64,000 bases of DNA, taken from assembly GCA_951213105.1 (NCBI GenBank), contig OX578142.1, positions 118,412,354 to 118,476,353 on the forward strand. The letters are read 5' to 3'. This document shows positions 34,712 to 45,864 of the stretch, in pieces; positions within the stretch are counted from its first letter, which is position 1, and each line of letters opens with the position of its first letter. Below the pieces are notes generated by a model. It saw only the letters and a program-made list of their open reading frames with translations. It was not told the origin of the DNA and did not search any database. Made by a program: the position numbers and the translations under genes. Source of the stretch: Amaurobius ferox (lineage: Eukaryota > Arthropoda > Arachnida > Araneae > Amaurobiidae).

Positions 34712-35847
34712 TTTAGCACTTTACAGCATAGATGAAAAGTGTTTATGAGTTTGTTCATCCTGTCTGTCTATCTGCCTGTCCGTTCGCACGATAACTGCCG
34801 TAAAAATGGCTTTATCGAAATGAAAATTTAATATGTTGTTCAGACTGTCTGTGGGATCTATGGGAATATAAATGAATAATATCACCCAATTAGTTTTGGA
34901 TTAAACCCGGGATGAAAAATAAAATACATTGAACCCTATGGGACCTACTTTTTCGAAAAATTTTTAAGAGAATTTAAAATTCACAGATTGCTTCGAAAGT
35001 TTTAGGAAATATTCAAATTATCCAATGAAAAATATAAAAAAAATTCAGCAACATATATTTGGTAGTTTTTTAAATAAAAATTAAAATATTAATTACATAT
35101 TATATGAAGAGATCACGTGACCCTCTTCAAAATAAAATATAGCAACCATTTTGTGTCAAAATTGTGATTTTTAAAGTTCTTTTTAATTTATATTTAGCGT
35201 TGTATCTGTCCTAAAAACGCTTTATGTTTGCTTAATTTCTGAGCATCTATATTCTGAAACAACGCAATTATAATATATTTGAGCTTAAATTATCATCCAA
35301 CTTTGATTATTTCTACAACGAAGCCTACTTTTAACGTATGCAGAATGTAAACACCTCAAGCTGTAAGATGAGTTGTATAAGAATTGCTGAATTTTTTAAA
35401 GCAAAATTTTTTAGCCCTGGAGTCCGGAATAATGCTGATATAAATGAAATATTAATTAATTTTACATAGAGAAGCAGACGATTTTATAATTTTAAGCATA
35501 GCGTTAAAATGCTTTTACCTCCATGGTTTTAAGTTTTAAAGTAAAATAAATTATTGTAGTATTTGGATGAATGAAAGGAATGGACTAAAAGTGTATGAAT
35601 GAAATATTTACTGCTTTTACACAGCGAGTCAGGCGATTTATATTTCAATGACGTATTTGAATAAAGTTCATTTTTTTATGCATTTTTGAGTTTTCAAATA
35701 TAATATATTATTGTAGTATTGTGATAATTTTAAAAATATTACCGCCGAATCTATCGCATTTTAGAGAAGTTTAAATAAAATTGCGCTGCAGTTAGCAAGT
35801 GTTTCTTTAGCAATGCTTTATGTGTTTCATAAGCAATGCTTTCTTGT
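34712..35847 (-). mobile_element. R1 repeat, copy D
   Basis: A minus-strand R1 copy of about 1.14 kb. Its 5' end (complement of TTCTTGT at 35841-35847) gives ACAAGAA, as in copies B and C. Its 3' end, read on the minus strand, has CATAAACACTTTTCATC and GTAAAGTGC, which still form a stem with one mismatch, followed by AAAAA. It keeps the middle segment deleted from copy C (about 34980-35340, aligned to 900-1300 of copy B). No target-site duplication is visible. Confidence 0.75.
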
Positions 35848-36639
35848 CCATATTGGCGGAGTTAGATTGATAGAAATGGTCATGACTTGCGCTCTTTTCA
35901 AAATCAAAACTTTTTACTCGACTACTCAAAGAATTTTTAAAAATCCGAGATTTATAAAATGTTAATCCTTATCAAGTTGATCGATTATGCTTAGAAAATT
36001 AAATTTGTTTTCTGTATTGGTTGAGTTAGACTGTAATGTAATGTTTATGACATACAACTTATTCAAACTCAAACATGTTAATAATGTTAATTATATGCTA
36101 ATGTTATTGTGAAGAACAGTAATAACAAAAATAAACAAACCAGCTGCTGAAAGTTTCAAATAAATATTAATGTAATGGATTATGTTGACATTATGAAACA
36201 AAATGTTAATGCCATGCTAATCGCCGTCGCCAGGTCGTCTGTGTCACTATCAGCAGTCATAGTTTTTCCAGCTAGGATGACATGGGGATGAAAATGAAAA
36301 ACATTATTGCCAGATATTCGATAATATTTCACGTTTAGCGGTGAAAAAACTAACATTTAATTTGAAAAATGCGGGAATCGATAATTTACGACGTTTTCAA
36401 ACTCAAAGATAAAAAATATGGGTGTGAACAATAATCATACAATCATCAACTAACACTTTTCTTATCACAATCAGTTAGATATTCTTTTACACAATAAAAC
36501 AAACTGCATCAGAAGACTAAAATTGAAAAATTATGACTCACACCATTTTCAAAATCAGCGAATCGAATTTGAAATAAAAAGACCGATATCGTTCCGTCTC
36601 CATGCAAGATATTAGATAACAAGAATGTATTATGACCCT
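35848..36639. other. AT-rich sequence, no gene seen
   Basis: No coding, RNA or repeat signal is seen. Confidence 0.4.
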
Positions 36640-36955
36640 CATCCAGTAAGCACTTAACCTTTAGAAAATTTTCAATCAGTTCTTTACATTAGGAAGTGAA
36701 GTTTCCATCAAGTACACTTTTAGGGCATCCTAGTTTTGAAGTGGATAGCACAGTTTCGAAGTCAGCTCATTCGTGCGATGAAGATGTACTTGTATAATTT
36801 GATATATTTAATTACCTAACTACTGATTTCAGTCATTGATATATTTGATATATCATTCAAAATGCAGTAACACACTTATTTGCCTTCAAGTATTTACTAA
36901 CGGTTTGTTTCTTCTGTACATAATTGGATTAAACATACCAAATTTCTTTCGGACT
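36640..36955 (+). repeat. R7 repeat, copy b
   Basis: It is collinear with 31800-32125, about 4.8 kb upstream in the same orientation: ACATTAGGAAGTGAAGTTTC, CATCCTAGTTTTGAAG, CAGTCATTGATA, GATATATCATTCAAAATGCA, TTTGCCTTCAAG and ATAATTGGATTAAA are shared. Confidence 0.6.
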
Positions 36956-37730
36956 AAAATAGTGAATTTACCAGAATTTACTTGTTTAGGATGATCTGTA
37001 ATGAATGATGCGAAAGCTAGTTTAGAGGAATATAAATGTGTCACAAATGTTTAATGCATATTTGGAAAGCGTTACAAACATTTCATAACAAATACAAAAT
37101 ATTGAAAATAAATAAACGAGCAAAATAAAATGCAGACGGATGTGGTACATAAAAAGTACCGACATAACGTAAATAAAAAATTGTGTATATTGGTCTGTAT
37201 CAGCTTATGCAATCCCATTCCAAAATAATAACGGCACATCCCTAGTACCTATTTTCTCATTAGTAACCAAGAGCACATAGCGAAACAGAATCTCCGAGAT
37301 TCTAAAAGCAAACGGTATTTCTGTCTGTGCTTACTGCATGGCGAACTAATTTAGCAAATGACAAATTTAGTCATAGTGGATTGAGTGGTTTGAAAAATTT
37401 CCTCCGTGCTTTAATCTACAGGTACGCTGCAGATTTTTTATCTTGGTAATGATGAGGCTAATAACAAGTTCGAATTCAAATTTCTTATTTTCAAAGAACA
37501 TCAAACTGTATATGAACATGTTCGTGTAAAAATTGTCCTGTTGGGGCAGCCTAATGTTTCTTGGATGAAGGGCTGAATGAATTACTGAAGATGATCTGTG
37601 AGGACAGCCACATAACTATTACTAGTTAAAACTTCGCCATAAGTGCCTTACACTATATATATACCTTACCTTACCTTGGAATATACCTTACACTATTACT
37701 GTACTTGAATCACTCTATATAAAACCGTAC

Positions 37731-37766
<36 letters not shown>

Positions 37767-39941
37767 CGTTTGCTATTTAGAACACTTGCGTTTGTCTCAA
37801 AGCAGCTCACACCATCCTACTAGTCGGTACTCGTTCATCACCCAATAGCTATGTTCCTGAACCTAAGTTAGGCCCCAAACTAAATGGTAATGTGTATGTT
37901 GTGAGATTCAGGTCAGCATCTGACTTTTGAAACCCATACGTCTTGAACACTGCAGACCTAGCACCGACATTATGGTATGCTGCAATATTGGTTTTTTGTA
38001 TTAATCGGGCTTATGTTGCCCATCCACAAAATTAATTGATGTGTAATCAATGTTGCAAGGCAAAACATGTCTTTGCACCATACTCGAACTATAACATGTA
38101 TTCGACCCATACTTGTACTATGACATGTATTTGTCCGCATATCTGGAGAGGACTACCTTAGTTATCTAGATCGAAATGTTCATGAAACTTTTTATCCAGT
38201 GGCACAAGAAAAATTCGAGTGCTCCATACGTTTTATATGGAGCATCCACCTGTCTTGTACCTATTATCTAATCCCTACGAAAGTCAATAAAATTACTTTT
38301 CTTCTCATTATTACGTTGAATGCCTCACTGAAAAATGGGAATCTGCCGCTTGATATGTCGTTATCCTCTCTTCATTCAACAGTTTGAATATTTATTGAAT
38401 TTAAAAGAAGCAATTTGTCAATGGAAATGAGTGAAGACTTTTAAATAGAAATTTAGTCAAAGGTTACAAACTTGACTTTCACAAAATACATCATAGCCAT
38501 CTGCATTACCAGTGCTGAAGGATATTGCCAACTACCTCAAAATCCAAACTTAGATCTGCAAAACACTTGGAGGGTACTTCGAATGTTAAAATGTGCAAGA
38601 CATATCTCTATACCTTCTCCTTCAGGTAAAGACATGAATGGTTTAAATTTGAGTACCTTACCACAGAACTTGTTAAATAATAAAATGCCTATGAAATTTC
38701 AAGCGAAGTCATTGTCCGTTCTCTGGAGTCTGGATATTACAACATGTAGAGTAAGAACCCGTGATTGCTGACCTATCTATGCTGTATTGGTTTCTATTAA
38801 AAGAAGAAATATGTTATTTAAATTCAAGTATCAAATTAGCGAAAATTAAAATTTGTAATAGGACTAAGAAATATGTCCTATGGATTGTTTCTCAACCACG
38901 TTATCTTCAAATATTTTGAGCAAAGACTACAAGTATTATAAACTGTATTTAATACACCATTTTGACGTACAGGAAATGTTTTTCAAAATGCCATAGCACT
39001 TTTGGACAACATAGTGTCCATCCTCAGTGTCCATAGTCAGTGTCCATCATAGTGTCCCTCATCGTGTCCATCACCTTCAAAACCCATAAACAATATGTCT
39101 GTATCTGATTTGAACTCGATATTAAATTAATTTCAAACTTTTAATGAAAAGAACCATTTATATATCAATTTTAGTGTAAAACCAAGTTAAAAAAAATAAA
39201 TGTGAACAATAGTACATAAGAACCTTAGAAAACAACTAATTAACCGCTTAAACAAAACTAACATACTTTTCTGGAATATTTAGTAAATACATATTCCAAT
39301 CATGGCCAAAGAAAGAAACAAATCTAGGTTCCCATGAAACGATTATTTGATAATCAAAACTTGCGCATTATACTGAATTGCAAATTGCATTTGGGAATTC
39401 AGCTTATTATTTGAATATTTACTAAAGGAAAATCACCGAATCGGTTTATTCCAACTGATCGATTTTAATGTTATTACTCGCTTCTTAACGCAGAAGAGGG
39501 AAAGGATATGTGTTCCATGTTTATTCGCAGAATGCTTTTAGATTAATATTAAAAAATACTTGTCTATTGAGTTACATTATAAAGAGATTTTGACATGGAA
39601 TATCCAATTCCAATGTTTATTTGAAACATAGATCCGGAAAATAGTGAATATTTAATGCCCCAATTTGATTTCATGAAACATTTTACCCATGAAAGCATGT
39701 TTATTGATAAAAATAAGTTTAAGTTGTAAAAATATCGGGAATTTTTTGTTTTAGACTAAATCAAATTGGGCTACCGCCGCGAAACACGACGTGATCAAAC
39801 TGTCAGCGTAAGTGATGTTATAGGGCTTATACAACGCGCATGGGAACGAAGCATCGTGCAGCATTTAAAATGGCCGGTATACTCACTCACGGGCAATTGA
39901 CACTGGATTTTCTGCTTTGATACTGCATGTTGTGTACAAAA
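36956..39941. other. Long unassigned stretch with a (TA)n run and a short minisatellite
   Basis: (TA)n at 37732-37763. At 39008-39072 a 10-14 bp phrase TAGTGTCCATCA repeats about five times. An open frame at 38472-38771 (99 codons) has no recognisable domain or flanking gene signals. No RNA gene is seen. Confidence 0.4.
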
Positions 39942-40790
39942 ATGACTTTGAGACGTATTCGACGGCTCTATTAACGAATTTAGAGAGGTGGCAGCACAGG
40001 CCTAAGAGAAGCTGGTTGGTCCAACAAACGTATCAGTCGCCATCTTGGTCGGAGCGTATGGTAGGTACTCGATAATAACAACAATAGATCACAGAAAAGG
40101 CACATGTAACCATCACAGAGGGGCAGGAAGCCCCAGACAAACTACTGCTGGAGAGGAGCGTGCAGTCAGGAGAGGAGCCACGTCCACACCAATCAGCCAT
40201 TCGAAGGCACTTGCCATCCTCAATGCAACCTGCATCAAGGGGTACTATTCGGAGACGACTGGCAGATGATGGGATTAAATGTTGACGTCCATTAACGCAC
40301 CTACCACTGACCCCTCAACAGAGGCATAGGCAACATATGCAATTGCCGAGCATCGCCAACATCCAATATTTTGCATTACCAGCAACTAGCAACATTGGCA
40401 TTTGCCGAGTTCCGTCAGCCTGGACTGTGTCTGATTGAAGGAATTTTATCTTTAGCGATGAATCCCGCTTCTCTCTCAGTGCTAATGACCGTCGCATATG
40501 AGAACTGGCCAGCCTTCCGATTCCGAATTTGTTGTCGAGCGGCACATGATAAACATACGTGGTGTGACTGTCTGGGGAGCCATCAGGTGGGACAGTCGAA
40601 CTTCTCTAATTGTGCTACAAGCCAATCTAACGGCTAGACTGTGCGTTGACGATATTCTGCAGCTGATTGCTGTGCCTATGCTGTCAAGCCACCCAGGTTC
40701 CATTTACTAACAAGACAACGATCGGCCGCATACTTCACGACTTTCTCAGTAATGTCTTCGAGGATTTAATACCCCTGTTATAAAGCATAA
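39942..40790 (+). pseudogene. Tc1-like transposase pseudogene, 5' part (split by R3)
   Basis: From ATG at 39942 one frame reads MTLRRIRRLY, two stops, then GLREAGWSNKRISRHLGRS, the Tc1 helix-turn-helix. Further pieces in other frames are FSDESRFSLS (first catalytic aspartate present), a block with VTVWGAIRWDSRTSLIVLQ and DDILQLIAVP, and Y-stop-QDNDRPHTSRLSQ (second catalytic aspartate present). Recognisable sequence stops near 40790 at LRGFNTP. The next expected segment (W-x-x-R-S-x-x-L-S-x-I-E-H-V) appears only at 44003. The element was therefore interrupted by about 3.2 kb of R3 sequence. It is certainly inactive. Confidence 0.85.
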
Positions 40791-40799
40791 CATATTTGC

Positions 40800-41630
40800 A
40801 CGCAATGCAATTACTGTCCTTGCCTCAGGTTAGTCCAGGAATAAAGGGGAGGGCAATGTAGACTATATGTATGGTAAGTTATTGCTACGATGCTCCTCAC
40901 AGACAAGATGAGACGATTTAGCGCCATGGTTTAAGTGGCATGCGACAGGAGTTATAAAATGTTCATAAAAGAGATGTCGTAGCAAATGTCAAATTGTAAA
41001 ACTACAAACATCTCGAAATTTATAGCCCCTGTCAGGTGTTAGCTCACATCAGGACCCGGTCGGGGACCTCCCGGCTGTGGGAAACCCTCTGGTCATCAAG
41101 TTCTATTGGGACGCATAGAAAATGAGAGTTGCTATGCGACCCAATAATTTGGTCGAAATTAGAACCGCCCTTTCCTCGCACATAGGTGAAATGACGAATG
41201 AGAGGGCGAGGTGAATTCCACCTCAATCTTGTTCCTCCCTCTTTAAAATCTGTAGGGACTCGACTTTAAAATGTAAAATTAGACTGCATTCTGATATCAT
41301 TAGAGTCGGTCTCCAAGTGTAGGTGTGCACTTGTTTCGAATCCCGATCCGATATGCATTTTGACGCATTTTTAGGCACGGTGTCCACTGTCACTCTCTAG
41401 CGGCAGCCATACGCATACAGCACGGAACCAACGCCTTTTGTACCCAGTTGAGAGCACGTACACTCAGGTGTAGCTCGTAGTCAGACGCAACCATTCAGCA
41501 AATTAAGTTTATGGCCGCTCTAAGCCAAAACGAGCTAGGGCAGAGATATACAAGCGTGTTTACAGGGCATCAATCCTGGGCACCTATGCAGTGTACAATG
41601 TTATGAAGTATTTCCATATTATTTTTGTAC
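40800..41630 (+). mobile_element. R3 repeat, copy b (3'-truncated)
   Basis: It matches the first half of the R3 copy at 25.3-27.1 kb: AGGAATAAAGGGGAGGGCA, a GATGCTCCTCACAGACAAG stretch, TTTATAGCCCCTGTCAGGTG, and the end ATCAATCCTGGGCACCTATG. It stops near 41600, where the next copy begins. No intact frame. Confidence 0.6.
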
Positions 41631-43258
41631 GTAGCCCAGGGATGAAAAGGGGCAAGTGTAATGTTACTTAAAATGTATATAATATGTATTGTGTTATGTA
41701 TAGCGATGCCTCTGCTCAGACGAAATTGGGACTTTTTGACGCCTTGGTTTGTATGCGCAGTTGATATGGGTTGTAAATAGTCCGAGAATTAATTGCAGCA
41801 AAATGTCAAAGTTGAGCTACAAATCTCTGAAATTTTATAGCCCTGTCAGATGTGGTTCTCTTCGCGACCGGTCCTTGGACCATCCGGTTTGTAGAAAGCC
41901 CTCCGGCTCGCCGATTTTAGTGGAGCGCATAGAGAATGAGCGTCTCTTCGCAACCAATAGTGTGAGGCAAAAGTGGACCGCCTTTTTTATTGCGATTTGG
42001 AAACATCGAATGGGAAAGCGGGGGACTTCCTCCCTAAATTGTCGTTCCCCTTATTTTAAAAATTCTGGAAGGACTTTTGAAAATAAAAAACATTCAGACG
42101 CAATCCGGTTTTCCATGGAGAAAGGTCTCCTGGTGTTTTTGAGCGCTTGTGTGAAGCCAATGCATCAGCGCAACGCAGTTAGGCGTTACTAGGCGGCACT
42201 TGTCCTACGGCAGTACATGCAAGTTTCACGGAACCGGCGCCTGATACCTGACAAGGAGTACCATACTCTAGGGTAGACATATTCCATAAACAGCCATTCG
42301 TTTGTTGCAGCCATGGCAGTGCGTAGTCACAGCTACTAGAACGGTGTCGACCGATCAGCATAATCATTCACTACGAAGGTACGTGGACGAAGTCTTGCAG
42401 GGGCATCAATCCCTGGCTCCTATGCAGCAGACGTGCGTCAACTGGGTGACATCGACTGGAATCAGTGAGGTCCGTAGGAGTTGATTTCTGCTTAGTTCGC
42501 AAAATTGCTGTTGACCTACTTGTAGCGGCCTGTACGTAAGTTCTGATCAACCTCTGGGCCTAAGCGAACGTTAAGAGGAGGAGAATTGAACTGGACAGTG
42601 TGCCCATCTCCGGAATAATATTTGTGTGAACTGTCGTTCCCCTGTTGAGCCTCGACCGATCTGATCCTAATGACGGGTGATTATTTTATAAAATTTCCAG
42701 TACTGAACTGAAGTTTAAAATAGTGAATTGCCACCCTTTCTCTTGTGCAGAGATATAGCTACCAGCAACAATCTGCTTTGCCATTGCATCTGTAATGAAG
42801 GTATTGTTATTTATATTTGATTTTAAATGTTTTTTTAGTAATTTATTAACAGTATTTGATGTGATCTCCAGTGTTTAAGGTTAACTTTAAGCTTCATGGG
42901 ATATTTGCCCAATGAACATTTTTTTAAAAGTAATTAAATGCAAGTTTTGGAAAATTTTAGAAAATACAAATTAATGTGAAATTAACCGTACACCCCGAGG
43001 TCAAGCTGGGTAAATTGGGAAGAATTGTAATTCTGTATGTTTGTTATTAGTGTCAATTGAGATTTCATGTGTTCTTTTAATAAATTGTTAAGTGGCCACA
43101 AAAGGAATTGACTCTTTAATTAAGGAATGCAATGTACTTAGGTCCAATTGGACCCCACTCTACGAAACGCGGTTGAGCTGGAGGCACTAGTGGAAAGTGA
43201 GAGTAGTGTATTTTAATTCTGTATATCTGCACTTATGAGTAAAATTCACCTCACCACA
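41631..43258 (+). mobile_element. R3 repeat, copy c (near complete)
   Basis: Landmarks in order: AGCCCAGGGATGAAAAGGGG, TAGCGATGCCTCTGCTCAGA, TATAGCCCTGTCAGATGTGG, GGAAACATCGAATGGGAAAG, ATACCTGACAAGGAGTACCA, GGGGCATCAATCCCTGGCTC, GTACACCCCGAGGTCAAGCT, and the end GTAAAATTCACCTCACCAC. A 147-codon open frame at 41749-42192 spans part of it. The equivalent region of the minus-strand copy has several stops, so the frame is probably chance, and I name no product. Confidence 0.65.
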
Positions 43259-43995
43259 TACAACACACGTCAGCTGAGTGCGTCAACCGTCATCGGTGCG
43301 GCATGTCTGAGGCAAGATACCGCAAAGTTTATTCGGGATGCGACCAATCCTGCATCGCCTGTACGTAATTCTCGGACCTCCAGGAATCGCTGGGCCAACC
43401 GGCAATTGGGCGGTGGAGAAGATTGTGTGCTGTAATCCCCAACTCCGCGATAATCCGCGACGAAATCCAGATTGTAGCGCTATCTCGTTAGAAAGCATGT
43501 ACCCAATGACCTGTGTATCTCTCGACTACTATAAACTGTGAAGGATCTATCTTTAGGATTACTGCCACTTCATCTGAGGAAGGTATTGTAATCTTTAAGT
43601 TTCAATTATGATGTTACGTATTATTTGTGTGTTAATCTAAATTAAAGTGTCAGTGTAATTCTAAGCTTTTTGGGAATTTTCCCATGATTGACAGATTGGA
43701 TTTTAATTAAAGAAAATTCGAAGTAGGAATCATTCTAATTATCCCGTATACCTCTGAGGTCAAGCTTTGTACTTTTAAGTGTATTGTATTTGTATTATTA
43801 TTATTAATGCTTGATAATTTATGTGTTTAATAAATGTGTTAGTGGTGGCTATAAATCGACGGTTTCTTTTAGTGTAGACGAAATGTATTCTCCATCTATT
43901 CAGATCCCACTGTACTATTTTCAGGGTCAACTGGAGGACACTATGGGTAAGTATTAGTATTGTATTTATGTAAATTTTACTTCACCACTACCTCT
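43259..43995 (+). mobile_element. R3 repeat, copy d (5'-truncated)
   Basis: It starts inside the element at a CGTCAGCTGAGTGCGTCAAC segment and runs to the R3 end GTAAATTTTACTTCACCAC. It includes CCTCTGAGGTCAAGCTTTGT and GTGTTTAATAAATGTGTTAG. A frame near the start reads RQLSASTVIGAA and GIAGPTGNW-like pieces with no conservation across copies. Confidence 0.6.
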
Positions 43996-44002
43996 TCATG
44001 GT

Positions 44003-44050
44003 CATTCAGGTCACTAGAGCTATCAACAATAGAACACGTCTGAGACATGC
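44003..44050 (+). pseudogene. Tc1-like transposase pseudogene, 3' remnant
   Basis: One frame reads W-S-F-R-S-L-E-L-S-T-I-E-H-V-stop-D-M-L, which corresponds to the Tc1 motif containing the third catalytic residue (E) of the DDE triad. It is the segment that should follow the piece ending at 40790. It lies directly after the R3 end and is cut off by two palindromes. Confidence 0.7.
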
Positions 44051-44118
44051 TGGTACTGCAACTGCAGTACCAACATGCAGTTGCAACTAGTCAACTGAAT
44101 CAGTTGACTAGTTGCAAC
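44051..44118. repeat. Two adjacent perfect palindromes
   Basis: First: TGGTACTGCA (44051-44060), AC, TGCAGTACCA (44063-44072), 10-bp arms. Second: GTTGCAACTAGTCAACTGA (44080-44098), a single A, then its exact complement (44100-44118), 19-bp arms. Both are without mismatch and 7 bases apart. They interrupt the Tc1 remnant. Confidence 0.95.
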
Positions 44119-44283
44119 ATTGTTGCATAATCGTACGAAGAGGGACATAAGCAACTTAATTGATAGGATTTACTAAAATGGCATCCTTTATTGTAGCCAC
44201 TATTTCTTTTTCGATCTTTTTCTCCCAAATTCTAATCATTTGCATATCTTCTCAAACGATGATGCCGAGATTTGCGGCTGTAG

Positions 44284-44284
<1 letters not shown>

Positions 44285-44326
<42 letters not shown>
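44285..44326. repeat. (TA)n microsatellite
   Basis: About 21 uninterrupted TA units lie 40 bases upstream of the Tc1 element at 44367. Confidence 0.97.
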
Positions 44327-44327
<1 letters not shown>

Positions 44328-44366
44328 CCGTTCATTTCTGTTTTGGCATGGTAGCCGTGGTTTAAC

Positions 44367-45764
44367 TACACTCTAAGACAAAAAAAATCAGCGCACCCCG
44401 CAAAATAATCCGATAGTAATGAAAATGTACATGCAAATACCTTTCGACCGAAGAATATGCAAATGATCAAAAACTCGCAGTCAATGAATGAATAATCGGA
44501 ACTACTGCGCATTGAAACTGAGAACCATAGTGGTGTATATAAGAAACGAACCTCGCTTTCAGGAACAAAACGTGCAGTAGATTTCGATTGTGTTTATATA
44601 CCTTGATTGTAACAATGCTTTGTCGGCGAATTCGCGGCCACTACGAGCATATGAAGGAGTTTGAAAGAGGGCGTGCGGTCGGGCTGCATGAGATTGGATG
44701 GACACACCGCCGAATCTCTCGGCATTTGGGTAGAAGCGATGCAGCAATTAGACGATGTTGTCAGGAATGGGGCCGGAATGGCAGATTTCAGCGGCAAGCG
44801 GGCAACGGATAGCCTAAGGCGACGACAGAACGGGAAGATAGAGCGATTGTCAGAGCAGCTGTGGCAGCACGATATTCATCGTTATCAACCATCCAACGTG
44901 TGACAAACACGGAGGTGACCACCCGGACCATAATAGAAGACTACGGGAACTAGAATCTATACTCGCGGCGCCCATTACGCAAACTACCACTGACCAGTAT
45001 GCACCGTCAACAGCGATTGACCAATCAACGTTACATTGTTCAGATTAGGAATGAATTGTCTCCAGTGATGAGTCCCGTTTCGAACTGAGTCCCGAAGACC
45101 AGCGCAGACCTGTCTAGAGACAGCCCCGAACATCGTCAGGATCCTGCTCTTACTGTCACACGCCACACGACCCAACAACAGGGATTTATGGTCTAGGGGT
45201 GCCATTTCGTTTGATAGCCGGGTTCCTTTGATAGTCCGCCGTGGCACCATCACAGCACAGCAGCACGTTGCCGACATTCTACGACTTACTGTATTGCCAT
45301 CCCGGGCTAACTTTTCAGCAAGATAATACCAGGCCACACACGGTACGCATTTCCATTGATTGTCTGCGTGCTTACGATACACTTCCTTGGCCAACCTGAT
45401 CCCCAGATCACTCGCCTAATGAGCACATTTGGACTGAGATGGGGCGTCTCCTGCGACTGTTCCAGAATGTAGACGAATTAGTTCAAAAATTAAGAGGCCA
45501 TTTGGAACGACATCCCTCAGAACACCATCCGGAAACTTTAGGCATCAATGCCACTTCGCGTAACAGCTGGTATCAAGACTAGAGGTGAACCAATGGCATA
45601 TTGACGTGCTCATATTTGTATAGATCTTTCATCGCAATAAATCATCAAATTGTTTTGAAATTTTTAATCATTTCTTTTTCTGTACATTCACATTAAACGT
45701 ATCAATTTTTGTCTCATTTGGATAATTCTTTCTTGGTGCGTCGATTTTTTTGTCTTAGAGTGTA
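44367..45764 (+). mobile_element. Tc1-like DNA transposon with both inverted termini
   Basis: Left end TACACTCTAAGACAAAAA (44367-44397) and right end 45735-45764 form an inverted repeat of about 30 bp that also shares the inner CGCACC and differs at one or two bases plus one A. TA at both ends fits the Tc1 target duplication. The 1.4-kb length is normal for the family. The interior is a frameshifted transposase. The good preservation of the ends suggests this is the youngest Tc1 copy here. Confidence 0.93.
44615..45604 (+). pseudogene. Tc1-like transposase pseudogene
   Basis: The start chosen is ATG at 44615 because MLCRRIRGHYEHMKEFERGR is where the family begins; an upstream in-frame ATG at 44588 adds nine residues without family similarity. 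HTH motifs GLHEIGWTHRRISRHLGRSD and AIRRCCQEWGRNGRFQR are intact to a stop near 44810. Later pieces, in shifted frames, are SSDESRFELSPEDQRR, FQQDNTRPHT and HSPNEHIWTEMGR, so all three DDE catalytic positions keep their residues. The C-terminus SMPLRVTAGIKTRGEP ends at the stop 45602-45604. The length is full for the family, but several frameshifts and stops make it inactive. Confidence 0.92.
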
Positions 45765-45864
45765 TTATGGGTATTTTATTTGATTAATGTTTTACTAACT
45801 TGGTATTGGTTATTATACTATATTTCTATTATTATATAGATATATATATACATATATAACAAAT

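Noticed and set aside
38472..38771. 99-codon open frame as a host gene
   Set aside because: No domain, no plausible codon bias, no splice signals and no second copy; length is within chance for this much sequence.
40045..40710. Several overlapping short frames on both strands as separate genes
   Set aside because: They are fragments and shadows of one decayed Tc1 transposase.
41749..42192. 147-codon open frame as a protein gene
   Set aside because: It lies inside repeat R3, and the equivalent region of the minus-strand R3 copy has several stops.
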